8,154 nt of DNA from a bacterium (lineage in GTDB: Bacteria; Armatimonadota; HRBIN16): positions 1 through 8,154 of the forward strand of contig JANWXG010000109.1 of the NCBI GenBank assembly GCA_025057335.1. The letters run 5' to 3'. Shown here in pieces: positions 1 to 6,271 of this stretch. A program made the position numbers and the translations under genes. The stretch's first letter is position 1. Each line of letters starts with the position of its first letter. The notes under the pieces were generated by a model. The model was not told where the DNA came from and did no database searches. It saw nothing but the letters and a program-made list of their open reading frames with translations.

Positions 1-57
1 TCGGTAACCGAAATTTTCTCAGAGAGGGACTGGTCATCGTGTAGGAGGCACTGCGAC

Positions 58-1650
58 ATGGCACGGATTCTGGTCAGTGACCCCGTCGCGGAGGCGGGGA
101 TAGAGGTGCTGCGGCAAGCGGGCGAGGTAGATGTGCGGACGGGTTTACCCAGAGAGGAGCTGGTGCGCATCATCGGAGAGTACGACGCGCTGGTAGTGCG
201 TAGCGAAACCAAGGTCACTGCGGAAGTAATCGAGGCGGCACGACGCCTGCGCATCATCGGGCGAGCGGGCGTGGGAGTGGACAACATCGACGTCGCCGCG
301 GCGACACAGCGGGGCATCATTGTGGTCAACTCGCCCGAGGGAAACACCATCGCCGCCGCCGAGCATACTATCGCCCTGATGATGGCGATGGCGCGCAACA
401 TCCCCCAAGCTGACCGCAGCCTGCGTGCGGGGGAATGGAAGCGCAGCAAGTTTGTGGGCACGGAGGTCTACCGTAAGACGCTAGGCATCATCGGGCTAGG
501 CAAGATTGGGCGCGAGGTGGCTCGGCGCGCGAAGGGGCTGGGGATGAACGTGGTCGCGTATGACCCCTTCACGCCTACCGAAGTGGCGGAGCGCATCGGC
601 GTGAAGCTCACCGACCTGAATAGCCTGCTGGCGCAGAGCGACTTCGTGACCATCCACACGCCCCTGAACGAGCAGACTCGCCATCTCATCAACGCAGAGC
701 GGATTGCGCTCATGAAAGACGGGGCGCGGCTCATCAACTGTGCGCGTGGGGGGATTGTGGACGAAGGGGCGTTAGCCGAGGCTCTGCGCTCCGGCAAACT
801 GGCTGGCGCGGCGGTAGACGTGTTCAGCAAAGAGCCTCCGCCCCCTGATAACCCGCTGATAGCGCTGGAGAACTGCGTCGTGACCCCCCATCTCGGCGCA
901 TCTACGGAGGAGGCACAGGTGAACGTCGCCGTAGACGTGGCGGAGCAGATTGTCTCGGTTCTGCGCGGGGGACCTGCCCGCAGTGCGGTCAACCTGCCCC
1001 CGATTGACCCCGAGATGTTGCAGCGTATCGCGCCCTACCTGCTGCTGGCGGAGAAAATCGGTAAACTGCACACGCAACTGGCGCGCGCTCCCATCGTGCA
1101 GGTGCAGGTGACCTACAGCCCCGAGTTCGCCGACTTGCCAACAGACATCCTGACACGGGCTGTGGTCACAGGCTTGCTTCAGCCCGTGCTGAGCGAGCCA
1201 GTGAACCCCGTCAACGCCCTGCTGATTGCGCAGAGCCGCGGCATACACGTGACCCAGAGCCTGCAACAGCGACCAGAACCGCATGAGCTATACCCCTCCG
1301 CCATCACGGTCAGGGCACACGCCTCAGACGGGGAAAAGCACGAGGTCACAGGTACCGTGTTCGGCAAGAACGACGCGCGAATCGTGACCGTAGACGGCTT
1401 CCGCGTGGACGTCATCCCCCAGGGCATCATGCTGTTCACGCAGCACACGGACAAGCCAGGCATCATCGGGCGTGTGGGCACGCTGCTAGGGAGCCGCAAC
1501 GTCAACATCGCGGGGATGCACCTCGGTCGCGAGAAGGTCGGCGGGCGCGCGCTAATGGTGCTGATGGTGGATGACCCCATAGACGCCTCCCTGCTCGCCG
1601 AAATTCGTGCGCTGGACGGCATGGAGACCGCACAGTTAGTGGAGCTGTAG
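58..1650 (+). CDS. serA: D-3-phosphoglycerate dehydrogenase, long ACT-domain form
   Basis: Oxidises 3-phosphoglycerate to 3-phosphohydroxypyruvate with NAD+, the first committed step of serine synthesis in the cytoplasm. The 530 residues match the long (type 1) family. The order is an N-terminal substrate-binding half (about 1-98), then a Rossmann domain with GLGKIG at 146-151 and Asp169 after the second strand to hold the NAD ribose. The catalytic triad is Arg230 (in INCARGG), Glu259 and His278 (in TPHLGAS). An intervening ASB-type domain spans about 320-445, and a C-terminal ACT domain about 457-530 begins at FTQHTDKPGIIGRVG. In this family the ACT domain usually binds serine for feedback inhibition; that is inferred here, not visible. 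The ATG is preceded by AGGAGG at 43-48, a 9-base spacing. No key residue is missing. The next gene starts 2 bases after the stop, so the two are probably co-transcribed. Confidence 0.97.
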   Translation: MARILVSDPVAEAGIEVLRQAGEVDVRTGLPREELVRIIGEYDALVVRSETKVTAEVIEAARRLRIIGRAGVGVDNIDVAAATQRGIIVVNSPEGNTIAAAEHTIALMMAMARNIPQADRSLRAGEWKRSKFVGTEVYRKTLGIIGLGKIGREVARRAKGLGMNVVAYDPFTPTEVAERIGVKLTDLNSLLAQSDFVTIHTPLNEQTRHLINAERIALMKDGARLINCARGGIVDEGALAEALRSGKLAGAAVDVFSKEPPPPDNPLIALENCVVTPHLGASTEEAQVNVAVDVAEQIVSVLRGGPARSAVNLPPIDPEMLQRIAPYLLLAEKIGKLHTQLARAPIVQVQVTYSPEFADLPTDILTRAVVTGLLQPVLSEPVNPVNALLIAQSRGIHVTQSLQQRPEPHELYPSAITVRAHASDGEKHEVTGTVFGKNDARIVTVDGFRVDVIPQGIMLFTQHTDKPGIIGRVGTLLGSRNVNIAGMHLGREKVGGRALMVLMVDDPIDASLLAEIRALDGMETAQLVEL

Positions 1651-1652
1651 CC

Positions 1653-2954
1653 GTGTCGCGCAAACGGCGTGCGAAGACGAAAGCGGCGGCACAGGAGCAG
1701 CAGGCTCTGCCGCCCGGGATGCTGTGGGCAATCGTGGCGGTGTTCGTCGTGCTGAGCCTGCTGTTCAACTTTCGCACGCCAGTGGGGCGCAATGGCTACT
1801 TCCACACGCCCGATGAAGGGGCGCACCTCGCCTACGTGCGCTACGTCGCCGAGGAGGGCAAACTGCCTCGCTTCGAGGGCTATGCAGGCGTCGGTTACGA
1901 GGCGCATCAGCCCCCTCTCTACTACCTCCTCGCTGCGCAGATATGGAAGGTGGGCGAGTGGCTGCCCGTTCCCCCCGCTCGAGCCGTGCGCATGCTGTCC
2001 ACCCTGCTTGGCGTACTGCTGGTGCTCACAACCTACCGGCTGGCGCGCACGCTCCTGCCCGAAATGCCTGCAGTGGCGGCGGTTTCGGCGGGGGCAATCG
2101 CCTTCTTGCCGATGCACGTCGCCCTCTGCTCCGCAGTGAACAACGACTCGCTGACCAACCTGCTGTTTGCGCTGGTGCTGCTGGAATTCGCCCTGCTGTA
2201 CACGCAGACGAAACCCTCGCGCTGGATTGCCCTCCGCATGGGGCTGTGGGCAGGGCTGGCGGGATGGACCAAGGTGACCTCCCTGCTGCTGCTTCCGACG
2301 ATAGTAGTCGGATGGCTGCTCGTTCCGCGCAGGTCTGGCATCCACCTGTGGCGAGGGATGCTGCTTAGCGTAGGGCTGGCAACGGCGCTGATACTGCCCT
2401 GGGGGATACGCAACCTGCAGCTGTACGATGACCCCCTGCTGCTCAAAGCTTTTGAGCAGACCTTCGCGGTCACCGCCCGCGCCGAGCAGTTCCTCCAGAG
2501 GGGGACGAGCCTCACGGAATACCTGCAGCTGGTAGCGGGCTGGACATATCGCTCCTTCTGGTTCGCCTACGGCACTCCGCAAACCGCCGCGAGCGGATTG
2601 CCCAATTTCCTCCCTGAGAGGGTGTACCTCCTCCTCGGAGGGGTGCATCTGCTGAGCCTTGCGGGGTTCGCCCTGGCGCTCTGGCGTGAGCGCGACCTAC
2701 TCGGCGAGGCGACATACCGCTGGTATGCGCTTGCTGGAGTGCTTACCCTGCTGGTGGTCGGGGCGTTTGTGCGTTTCATCCTGACCTACTTCCAGACGCA
2801 GGGGCGTTATCTATACCCTGCGCTCGTGCCTCTCCAGTTGACGTTAGCCCTAGGATGGCGCAGCCTGTTTCCAGCGCACTTCAGGGGGGTAGCGGATGGT
2901 CTCCTGCTGCTTGTCCTGCTGGCGATATGCATCCTAGCGGTGTCGGTGATATAG
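1653..2954 (+). CDS. Polytopic membrane glycosyltransferase-like protein (GT-C / DUF2142 type)
   Basis: A 433-residue integral membrane protein with a short basic cytoplasmic N-terminus (SRKRRAKTK) and roughly ten to twelve hydrophobic segments, the first at about 23-40. Family-type signatures are HTPDEGAHLAYVRYV (51-65), with an acidic pair Asp54/Glu55 in the first outer loop, YEAHQPPLYYLLAA (82-95), AVNNDSLTNL (161-170) and GRYLYPALVPL near 384-394. This pattern fits GT-C fold enzymes that use polyprenyl-phosphate sugars, especially DUF2142 proteins (typically about 450 residues). The acidic pair sits where GT-C enzymes carry their catalytic acid; that role is inferred. Neither donor nor acceptor can be read from the sequence. 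The GTG start lies 2 bases after the serA stop, with GGAG at 1641-1644 inside the end of serA as ribosome binding site, implying translational coupling. The serine gene gives no functional clue. A plain transporter is less likely given the motifs. Confidence 0.82.
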   Translation: MSRKRRAKTKAAAQEQQALPPGMLWAIVAVFVVLSLLFNFRTPVGRNGYFHTPDEGAHLAYVRYVAEEGKLPRFEGYAGVGYEAHQPPLYYLLAAQIWKVGEWLPVPPARAVRMLSTLLGVLLVLTTYRLARTLLPEMPAVAAVSAGAIAFLPMHVALCSAVNNDSLTNLLFALVLLEFALLYTQTKPSRWIALRMGLWAGLAGWTKVTSLLLLPTIVVGWLLVPRRSGIHLWRGMLLSVGLATALILPWGIRNLQLYDDPLLLKAFEQTFAVTARAEQFLQRGTSLTEYLQLVAGWTYRSFWFAYGTPQTAASGLPNFLPERVYLLLGGVHLLSLAGFALALWRERDLLGEATYRWYALAGVLTLLVVGAFVRFILTYFQTQGRYLYPALVPLQLTLALGWRSLFPAHFRGVADGLLLLVLLAICILAVSVI

Positions 2955-2958
2955 CCCC

Positions 2959-3264
2959 CTACTGACGCTCGCGCCACAGGAAGTAGAACACCAGCGCCTG
3001 CAGCACACTCCAAAGTATCAGCATGATGCTGCCCAGCACATACAGGGAGACAAAGTGGTCCGTGAGCAAGCGAATCAGCAAGATGAACGTCGCCCCCACG
3101 AACAGGTTCGCTAGGTAGACCAGCGCCCAACAGCCGAGCAGTTCCATCGCGCGGTGCCACGCTCTCGCCAGACTAGCGCGGTCCACCTGCCACAGGCGTC
3201 GTGCCACCCCATAGCCTAGAACGGAGGTCAGTAGAATCAGCAGAGGCACCATCGCCTTGTCCAC
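2959..3264 (-). CDS. Small three-helix membrane protein, function unknown
   Basis: I do not recognise a family. The 101 residues are dominated by three hydrophobic stretches at about 5-21, 41-66 and 71-96. A basic, amphipathic linker lies between the first two (ARRLWQVDRASLARAWHRA, 21-39), and the protein ends in WRERQ, so it is almost certainly an inner-membrane protein. The GTG start lies one base after the TGA of the DUF218 gene, with a GGGGAGGG stretch about 6 bases upstream inside that gene's end. This strongly suggests translational coupling and a shared messenger. An ATG four codons downstream is an alternative start with a worse-placed ribosome binding site. The stop is four bases from the stop of the convergent glycosyltransferase gene. 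A helper role for the upstream envelope protein is a guess from position only. Confidence 0.72.
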   Translation of the reverse strand: MDKAMVPLLILLTSVLGYGVARRLWQVDRASLARAWHRAMELLGCWALVYLANLFVGATFILLIRLLTDHFVSLYVLGSIMLILWSVLQALVFYFLWRERQ

Positions 3265-3265
3265 T

Positions 3266-3919
3266 TCACCCTCCCCATCGGTAGAGCCACCTGCCGACGG
3301 CTTCGCGCAGGGCGTGTATTAGCAGGCTGAGACGCTTGTCCGGGCTATCCGTGTCTGCTGGCAACCCGTCTGCTGCCACTGGTAAGACGGTCAGACCTTC
3401 CCGCTCGAAGCGCGGCACAGCGCGCGCCAGGTGCAGAGCATCACTCACCAGCAGCACACGCTGCACCTTGTGCTGTCGCAGCGTACGGGCGATGTTGCTC
3501 GCCTCCTCAGCAGTGGTCTGTGCCTCCCTCTCCAGCAGGATGGCTTTCGCGGGGATGCCCAGCTGCCGCGCAAGGTGAGCGCGCACCTCCGACTCCACAG
3601 GAGAGCCTTCATACGACGTCCCTGACAGCACCAGCAGCGGAGCTAGCCCCTGCCGATACAGCAGGATGCCCTGCACTGTCCGTCGCAGGGATTGGTCACT
3701 GAGAGTGCCGTCGCGGTGGACGCTGGCGCCTAGCACGACGATGGCATCGGCAGGCTGCACGCGAGAGGAAACCGCCAGCGCACGAGCAAGCAGGTTCGGT
3801 AGGGGCGTATACGCACCAAGCAACACGCATAGCACGCTCAACAGCCCCACAAGGCGCAACAACCTTTGCCAGCGGGAATCGGAGTTTATCGGCATACTTT
3901 GCTGATTCCCTACGGGCAA
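3266..3919 (-). CDS. Membrane-anchored ElyC/SanA/YdcF family protein (DUF218)
   Basis: A 217-residue protein with one N-terminal hydrophobic segment (about 20-37, RLLRLVGLLSVLCVLLGAY), best read as a signal anchor placing the rest outside the cytoplasmic membrane. The DUF218 core follows: ADAIVVLGASVHRDG (57-71), LLVLSG (95-100), the acidic TTAEEASNIARTL segment (135-147) and VLLVSDALHLARAVPRF (155-171), a Rossmann-like fold. ElyC and SanA in enterobacteria are tied to envelope integrity and peptidoglycan or lipid-carrier metabolism; the biochemical reaction is not settled, so none is assigned here. The chosen start is TTG, because AGGAGG (3924-3929) lies 4 bases upstream. The first in-frame ATG (3895, MPINSD) lies 28 bases from that site and has no good one of its own. 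The gene is followed after one base by a small membrane protein, suggesting a two-gene unit. Confidence 0.88.
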   Translation of the reverse strand: MPVGNQQSMPINSDSRWQRLLRLVGLLSVLCVLLGAYTPLPNLLARALAVSSRVQPADAIVVLGASVHRDGTLSDQSLRRTVQGILLYRQGLAPLLVLSGTSYEGSPVESEVRAHLARQLGIPAKAILLEREAQTTAEEASNIARTLRQHKVQRVLLVSDALHLARAVPRFEREGLTVLPVAADGLPADTDSPDKRLSLLIHALREAVGRWLYRWGG

Positions 3920-3923
3920 GCGA

Positions 3924-3929
3924 CCTCCT
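3924..3929 (-). promoter_or_regulatory. Strong Shine-Dalgarno that fixes a TTG start
   Basis: On the minus strand this reads AGGAGG followed by TCGC and then TTG. It is the only good ribosome binding site near the DUF218 gene and is too far from the downstream ATG at 3895. The start is therefore taken as the rare codon TTG, adding eight residues ahead of the ATG. The four-base spacer is a little short, which with TTG would predict modest translation. Confidence 0.6.
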
Positions 3930-4023
3930 GCCAGCCCTCGATGCTTCAGATGTTGTCCACAACCTATCGAGTCTCACGAGAGCGTTTGCAGAAGAAGAGC
4001 GATAGTCTATGCGTTCGCCTTTT

Positions 4024-4230
4024 GAGGAACGCGCTCCGTCGCGTCTGCGAGATTACCGTTTGGAGGGACGCGCTCCGTCGCGTCCGCACGCAGATTGCCT
4101 CTGGAGGGACGCGCTTCGTCGCGTCCACAAGGTTACGGTTTGGAGGGATGCGCTCTGTCGCATCCATCATGAAAGGTCACGACAGAGCGTGACCCTCCAG
4201 GAAATGGGAGGCACGTGCCCTGTCGCGTCC
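4024..4230. repeat. Cluster of six 20-nt hairpin repeats, about 40-bp spacing
   Basis: The core is a 7-base arm, a 6-base loop and the complementary 7-base arm, preceded by GGAG. Copies are: 4027-4046 (outer pairs decayed); 4066-4085, GGACGCG-CTCCGT-CGCGTCC; 4107-4126, same arms with loop CTTCGT; 4146-4165, GGATGCG-CTCTGT-CGCATCC; 4175-4194, inverted, GGTCACG-ACAGAG-CGTGACC; and 4207-4230, degenerate, containing the palindrome GGCACGTGCC. The first four lie in the same direction 39-41 bases apart. The spacers between copies 1-2 and 3-4 also resemble each other (ATTACCGTTTGG versus GTTACGGTTTGG). Arms differ between copies but remain complementary. The same family recurs at 7319-7338 and 7450-7469. 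Function is unknown; REP-like or small MITE-derived elements are the natural reading. Confidence 0.85.
4142..4198. repeat. Facing hairpin pair forming a 57-bp composite
   Basis: A forward copy starting GGAGGGATGCG and an inverted copy ending CGTGACCCTCC face each other, giving imperfect terminal inverted repeats that begin GGAGGG on either end. The same architecture occurs at 7282-7342 and 7413-7473, with a different forward half. This looks like the complete form of the element, with the single hairpins to its left as half-units. Confidence 0.6.
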
Positions 4231-4273
4231 GCATAGTGCTAGCGCTACATGCCACAGCCAGAGTGTAAGGCAA

Positions 4274-4996
4274 TCAGGGCAGCCAGATAGTGCCTGTCCG
4301 CGCCTCTCCCACCACTTCCCCACCGTGCCACCACGCGCGCGCCGCCAGCCATGCGCAGAACAGGGCGTCTACCTGGTCTTCAAATCGCTTCAGGTCGGCA
4401 GCACCTTGGGGCAGTTCGTGCAGCCACTCTGGCGGCTGTAGCGCGGGCGCGGACAGGCGAGTTAACAGCTCGATATACGCTTGCATCTGCTCCCGACGGT
4501 AGGCGAGGCTCCTGCCTGCGCGCGCCTTGTACTCCAGCACGCGGGGCAGACCGAACAGCTGCACTAGCGCAGCATGAGGATACACCTCGAAGGCAACGCG
4601 GCAGGGCTGCTGCACAGGCGGAGCAGGCAGCACCTGCACGCCCAGTCTCTCCGCCAGCAGAGCGCACAGTCGTTCACCGCGCGGCGGGTCGCCCAGTAGG
4701 CGACGGTTCGCCGGATGGCACGCGGCGTGGTAGCGGGAAAATCGCCGACGCATCTCCCCCTCTACCGGGCGCTCGCCTGTCCAGTTGGGCACTACCAGCG
4801 GCGCGTCGATGGCAACCACTATCGTCTCCCCACAGCCCTGCTCCGCTATCGCCAGGCAAATCTGCTCGTCGGTGTGCAGCCGTTGTGCGGGAAACACCTC
4901 ATGCAGACATTCCTCCTGCCAGCGCAGCATCGCCAGCCCCGAGGGGTTCCGCTCGCCCCACGCGAGGTCGATGCCCACAAAAAGCGGGGTTCTCAC
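4274..4996 (-). CDS. DUF429 family protein (predicted RNase H-fold)
   Basis: A 240-residue cytoplasmic protein. The DUF429 pattern is visible: FVGIDLAWGERNPSGLA at 6-22 with Asp10 on the first strand, VVAIDAPL at 60-67 with Asp64, a basic/histidine stretch RRRFSRYHAACHPANRRL (83-100), FEVYPHAALVQLFGL (136-150), an acidic helix KRFEDQVDALFCAWLAAR (203-220) and the family-like C-terminal GTIWLP. The spaced acids (10, 64, 206/207, 210) fit the metal-binding site of an RNase H-like fold. Nuclease activity is a prediction for the family, not demonstrated by anything here. The GTG start is chosen because its first bases overlap the MFS stop (GTGA, 4993-4996), typical of translational coupling. An open frame continues upstream to 5218, but only as antiphase sequence inside the MFS gene. 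It is last in the TrmH-MFS-DUF429 operon. Confidence 0.85.
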   Translation of the reverse strand: MRTPLFVGIDLAWGERNPSGLAMLRWQEECLHEVFPAQRLHTDEQICLAIAEQGCGETIVVAIDAPLVVPNWTGERPVEGEMRRRFSRYHAACHPANRRLLGDPPRGERLCALLAERLGVQVLPAPPVQQPCRVAFEVYPHAALVQLFGLPRVLEYKARAGRSLAYRREQMQAYIELLTRLSAPALQPPEWLHELPQGAADLKRFEDQVDALFCAWLAARAWWHGGEVVGEARTGTIWLP

Positions 4997-6249
4997 TCTT
5001 TGCGCTCCCGGATGTAGCGAATCACCACTGTGCCCAACGCCCAATACACCATCGCCAGCACCATCAGCGCACGGTAGCCCATGCCCATCTCCACGCTCGT
5101 GTTGATGGCGTAGGCAATCGGTCCCGCGATGAGCGGAGCCACCACCTGAGGCAAGGTATCGGCAATGCCCCACACGCCCATGTATTTTGCAGGCGCCTCT
5201 CGTGGCAGCAGGTTGCATGCCAGCGCCCAGTCCACTGCCTGAAATACGCCAAATCCCGCGCCGAACACGCCCACGGCGATATACACAACCGTCAGGTCAC
5301 GGGCGAACAGGAAGCCCATGCCCGCAAACAGACAAATCAGGCACGAGAGCGCCAAGATGAGCCTTTTGCTGTAGCGGTCTGCCAGCTTGCCTGAGGGAAT
5401 CGTACCCAGAATGCCCGTGACGGTAGAGAGTATCATGAAATGCGTGATGAGCTGAAACGCCTGTTCGCGGTAGCCCAGCGTGTCGCGCAGGTAGTACAGT
5501 AGGCAGAAGTTGACCGTGTAGATGCCCATCATAATGGCGAGACGGCTGATGAGCAGCCACACGAAGCTGGGATACGGGCGCAGGGGCACGTCGTAGCTGG
5601 AACGGATGGCTTCCCACAGGGTCGGCGAATTGCCCGTGTACGGTTCCTCGCGAATCAACCACACGTTGAGCAGCATGAAAGCGTTGAGGAACAGCGCGAA
5701 TAGCACCGTCAGCCAGAACAGCCCCTGCTCCGAGCCAAGCAACAGGCTGGCAGCGAAAGGACCGCCGATGCGCCCCAGCAGCGTGCAGATACCCATCCAC
5801 GCCGAAGCAGTGCCATGATATTGCCAGGGGATGCGGTCGGGAATCAGCGCCTGATAGGGACCGTTGGCAACGTTGAGGAAGAACTGGATGAGCAAGTACA
5901 CTCCCAGCAGCGTCCATGCCGTGCGCGCCGCGGGGAAGAGGAACAGGGCGACCGTCGTGAGCAGCGTGCCCACAATGAGGTAAGGACGCCGCCGCCCCAT
6001 GCGATGGCGACTGCGGTCGCTGATGGCGCCGAACAGGATTTGCGTAGCGGAAGCCACAAACGCGCCTACGCTGGTCACAACCGCCAGCACGCGGTCTTTC
6101 TCGCGCGGTCCCACTAGCTGCTCCACGCGGTCGGGCAGTACTAGAATCAACACCGCGCCCCAAAAAAAGGAGAGCGCGAACCAGAAGAGGCTGATTCCCA
6201 GATAATCCCGCAGGGTTGGCTTCATCACGCTAGGCAGTTCGCTACGCAC
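4993..6249 (-). CDS. MFS transporter, substrate unknown
   Basis: A 418-residue inner-membrane protein with about 12 hydrophobic segments in two halves. Between helices 2 and 3 is a clear MFS motif A, GAISDRSRHRMGRRRPYL (74-91), and a weaker counterpart GKLADRYSKRL (287-297) opens the second half. The loop before helix 4-5 reads NVANGPYQALIPDRIP (127-141), followed by GTASAWMGICTLLGRIGG (146-163), resembling the sugar/cation symporter-like branch (SLC45 or GPH types). Substrate cannot be assigned. GTG at 6249 is used as start, with AAGG about 10 bases upstream; an ATG eight codons in (6225) is possible but has no better site. It begins 22 bases after the TrmH-family stop and overlaps the DUF429 start by 4 bases. 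A carbohydrate substrate would suit the alpha-mannosidase gene nearby, but that gene is in a separate, divergent unit. Confidence 0.9.
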   Translation of the reverse strand: MRSELPSVMKPTLRDYLGISLFWFALSFFWGAVLILVLPDRVEQLVGPREKDRVLAVVTSVGAFVASATQILFGAISDRSRHRMGRRRPYLIVGTLLTTVALFLFPAARTAWTLLGVYLLIQFFLNVANGPYQALIPDRIPWQYHGTASAWMGICTLLGRIGGPFAASLLLGSEQGLFWLTVLFALFLNAFMLLNVWLIREEPYTGNSPTLWEAIRSSYDVPLRPYPSFVWLLISRLAIMMGIYTVNFCLLYYLRDTLGYREQAFQLITHFMILSTVTGILGTIPSGKLADRYSKRLILALSCLICLFAGMGFLFARDLTVVYIAVGVFGAGFGVFQAVDWALACNLLPREAPAKYMGVWGIADTLPQVVAPLIAGPIAYAINTSVEMGMGYRALMVLAMVYWALGTVVIRYIRERKE

Positions 6250-6271
6250 AGCAGGGATACCTTTGCCTTCG

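Larger units (their letters stand above)
3920..4273. other. Non-coding gap holding a hairpin-repeat cluster
   Basis: This 354-bp stretch lies downstream of the DUF429 gene and upstream of the DUF218 gene, both on the minus strand, so it should hold the promoter of the latter pair. I find no convincing -35/-10 pair. Between 3952 and 3963 is a short inverted repeat, GTTGT-CC-ACAAC, about 33 bases upstream of the TTG start, which could be an operator. Positions 4024-4230 hold the hairpin repeats listed separately. Short reading frames across this region are made of repeat sequence, lack ribosome binding sites and look spurious. No uridine tract follows any hairpin on the minus strand, so a classical terminator for the DUF429 operon is not evident. 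Confidence 0.7.

Noticed and set aside
1..57. Thirteen open codons ending in TAG at 42-44 (peptide GNRNFLREGLVIV) could be the tail of an upstream gene in the serA operon.
   Set aside because: Thirteen codons are too few to recognise a family or to distinguish from chance; the spacing to serA is suggestive only.
1179..2648. Long minus-strand open frame of 489 codons antisense to serA and the glycosyltransferase gene.
   Set aside because: It overlaps two well-supported genes, has Gln/Arg/His-rich low-complexity composition typical of antisense frames in GC-rich DNA, and shows no domain.
3953..3961. TTGTCCACA resembles a DnaA box.
   Set aside because: It mismatches the TTWTNCACA consensus at the third base, is single, and there is no dnaA/dnaN context or AT-rich region.
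4024..4230. Regularly spaced repeats of about 40 bp could suggest a CRISPR array.
   Set aside because: Repeats are not identical, the spacers resemble each other, one copy is inverted, and no cas gene is present.
4997..5218. N-terminal extension of the DUF429 frame to 5218.
   Set aside because: It lies inside the MFS gene in another frame; the family homology begins right after the GTG at 4996, which overlaps the MFS stop in the usual coupled manner.
4351..5394. Plus-strand open frame of 347 codons.
   Set aside because: It is the antisense shadow of the DUF429 and MFS genes, rich in Arg/Ala/His, with no recognisable family.
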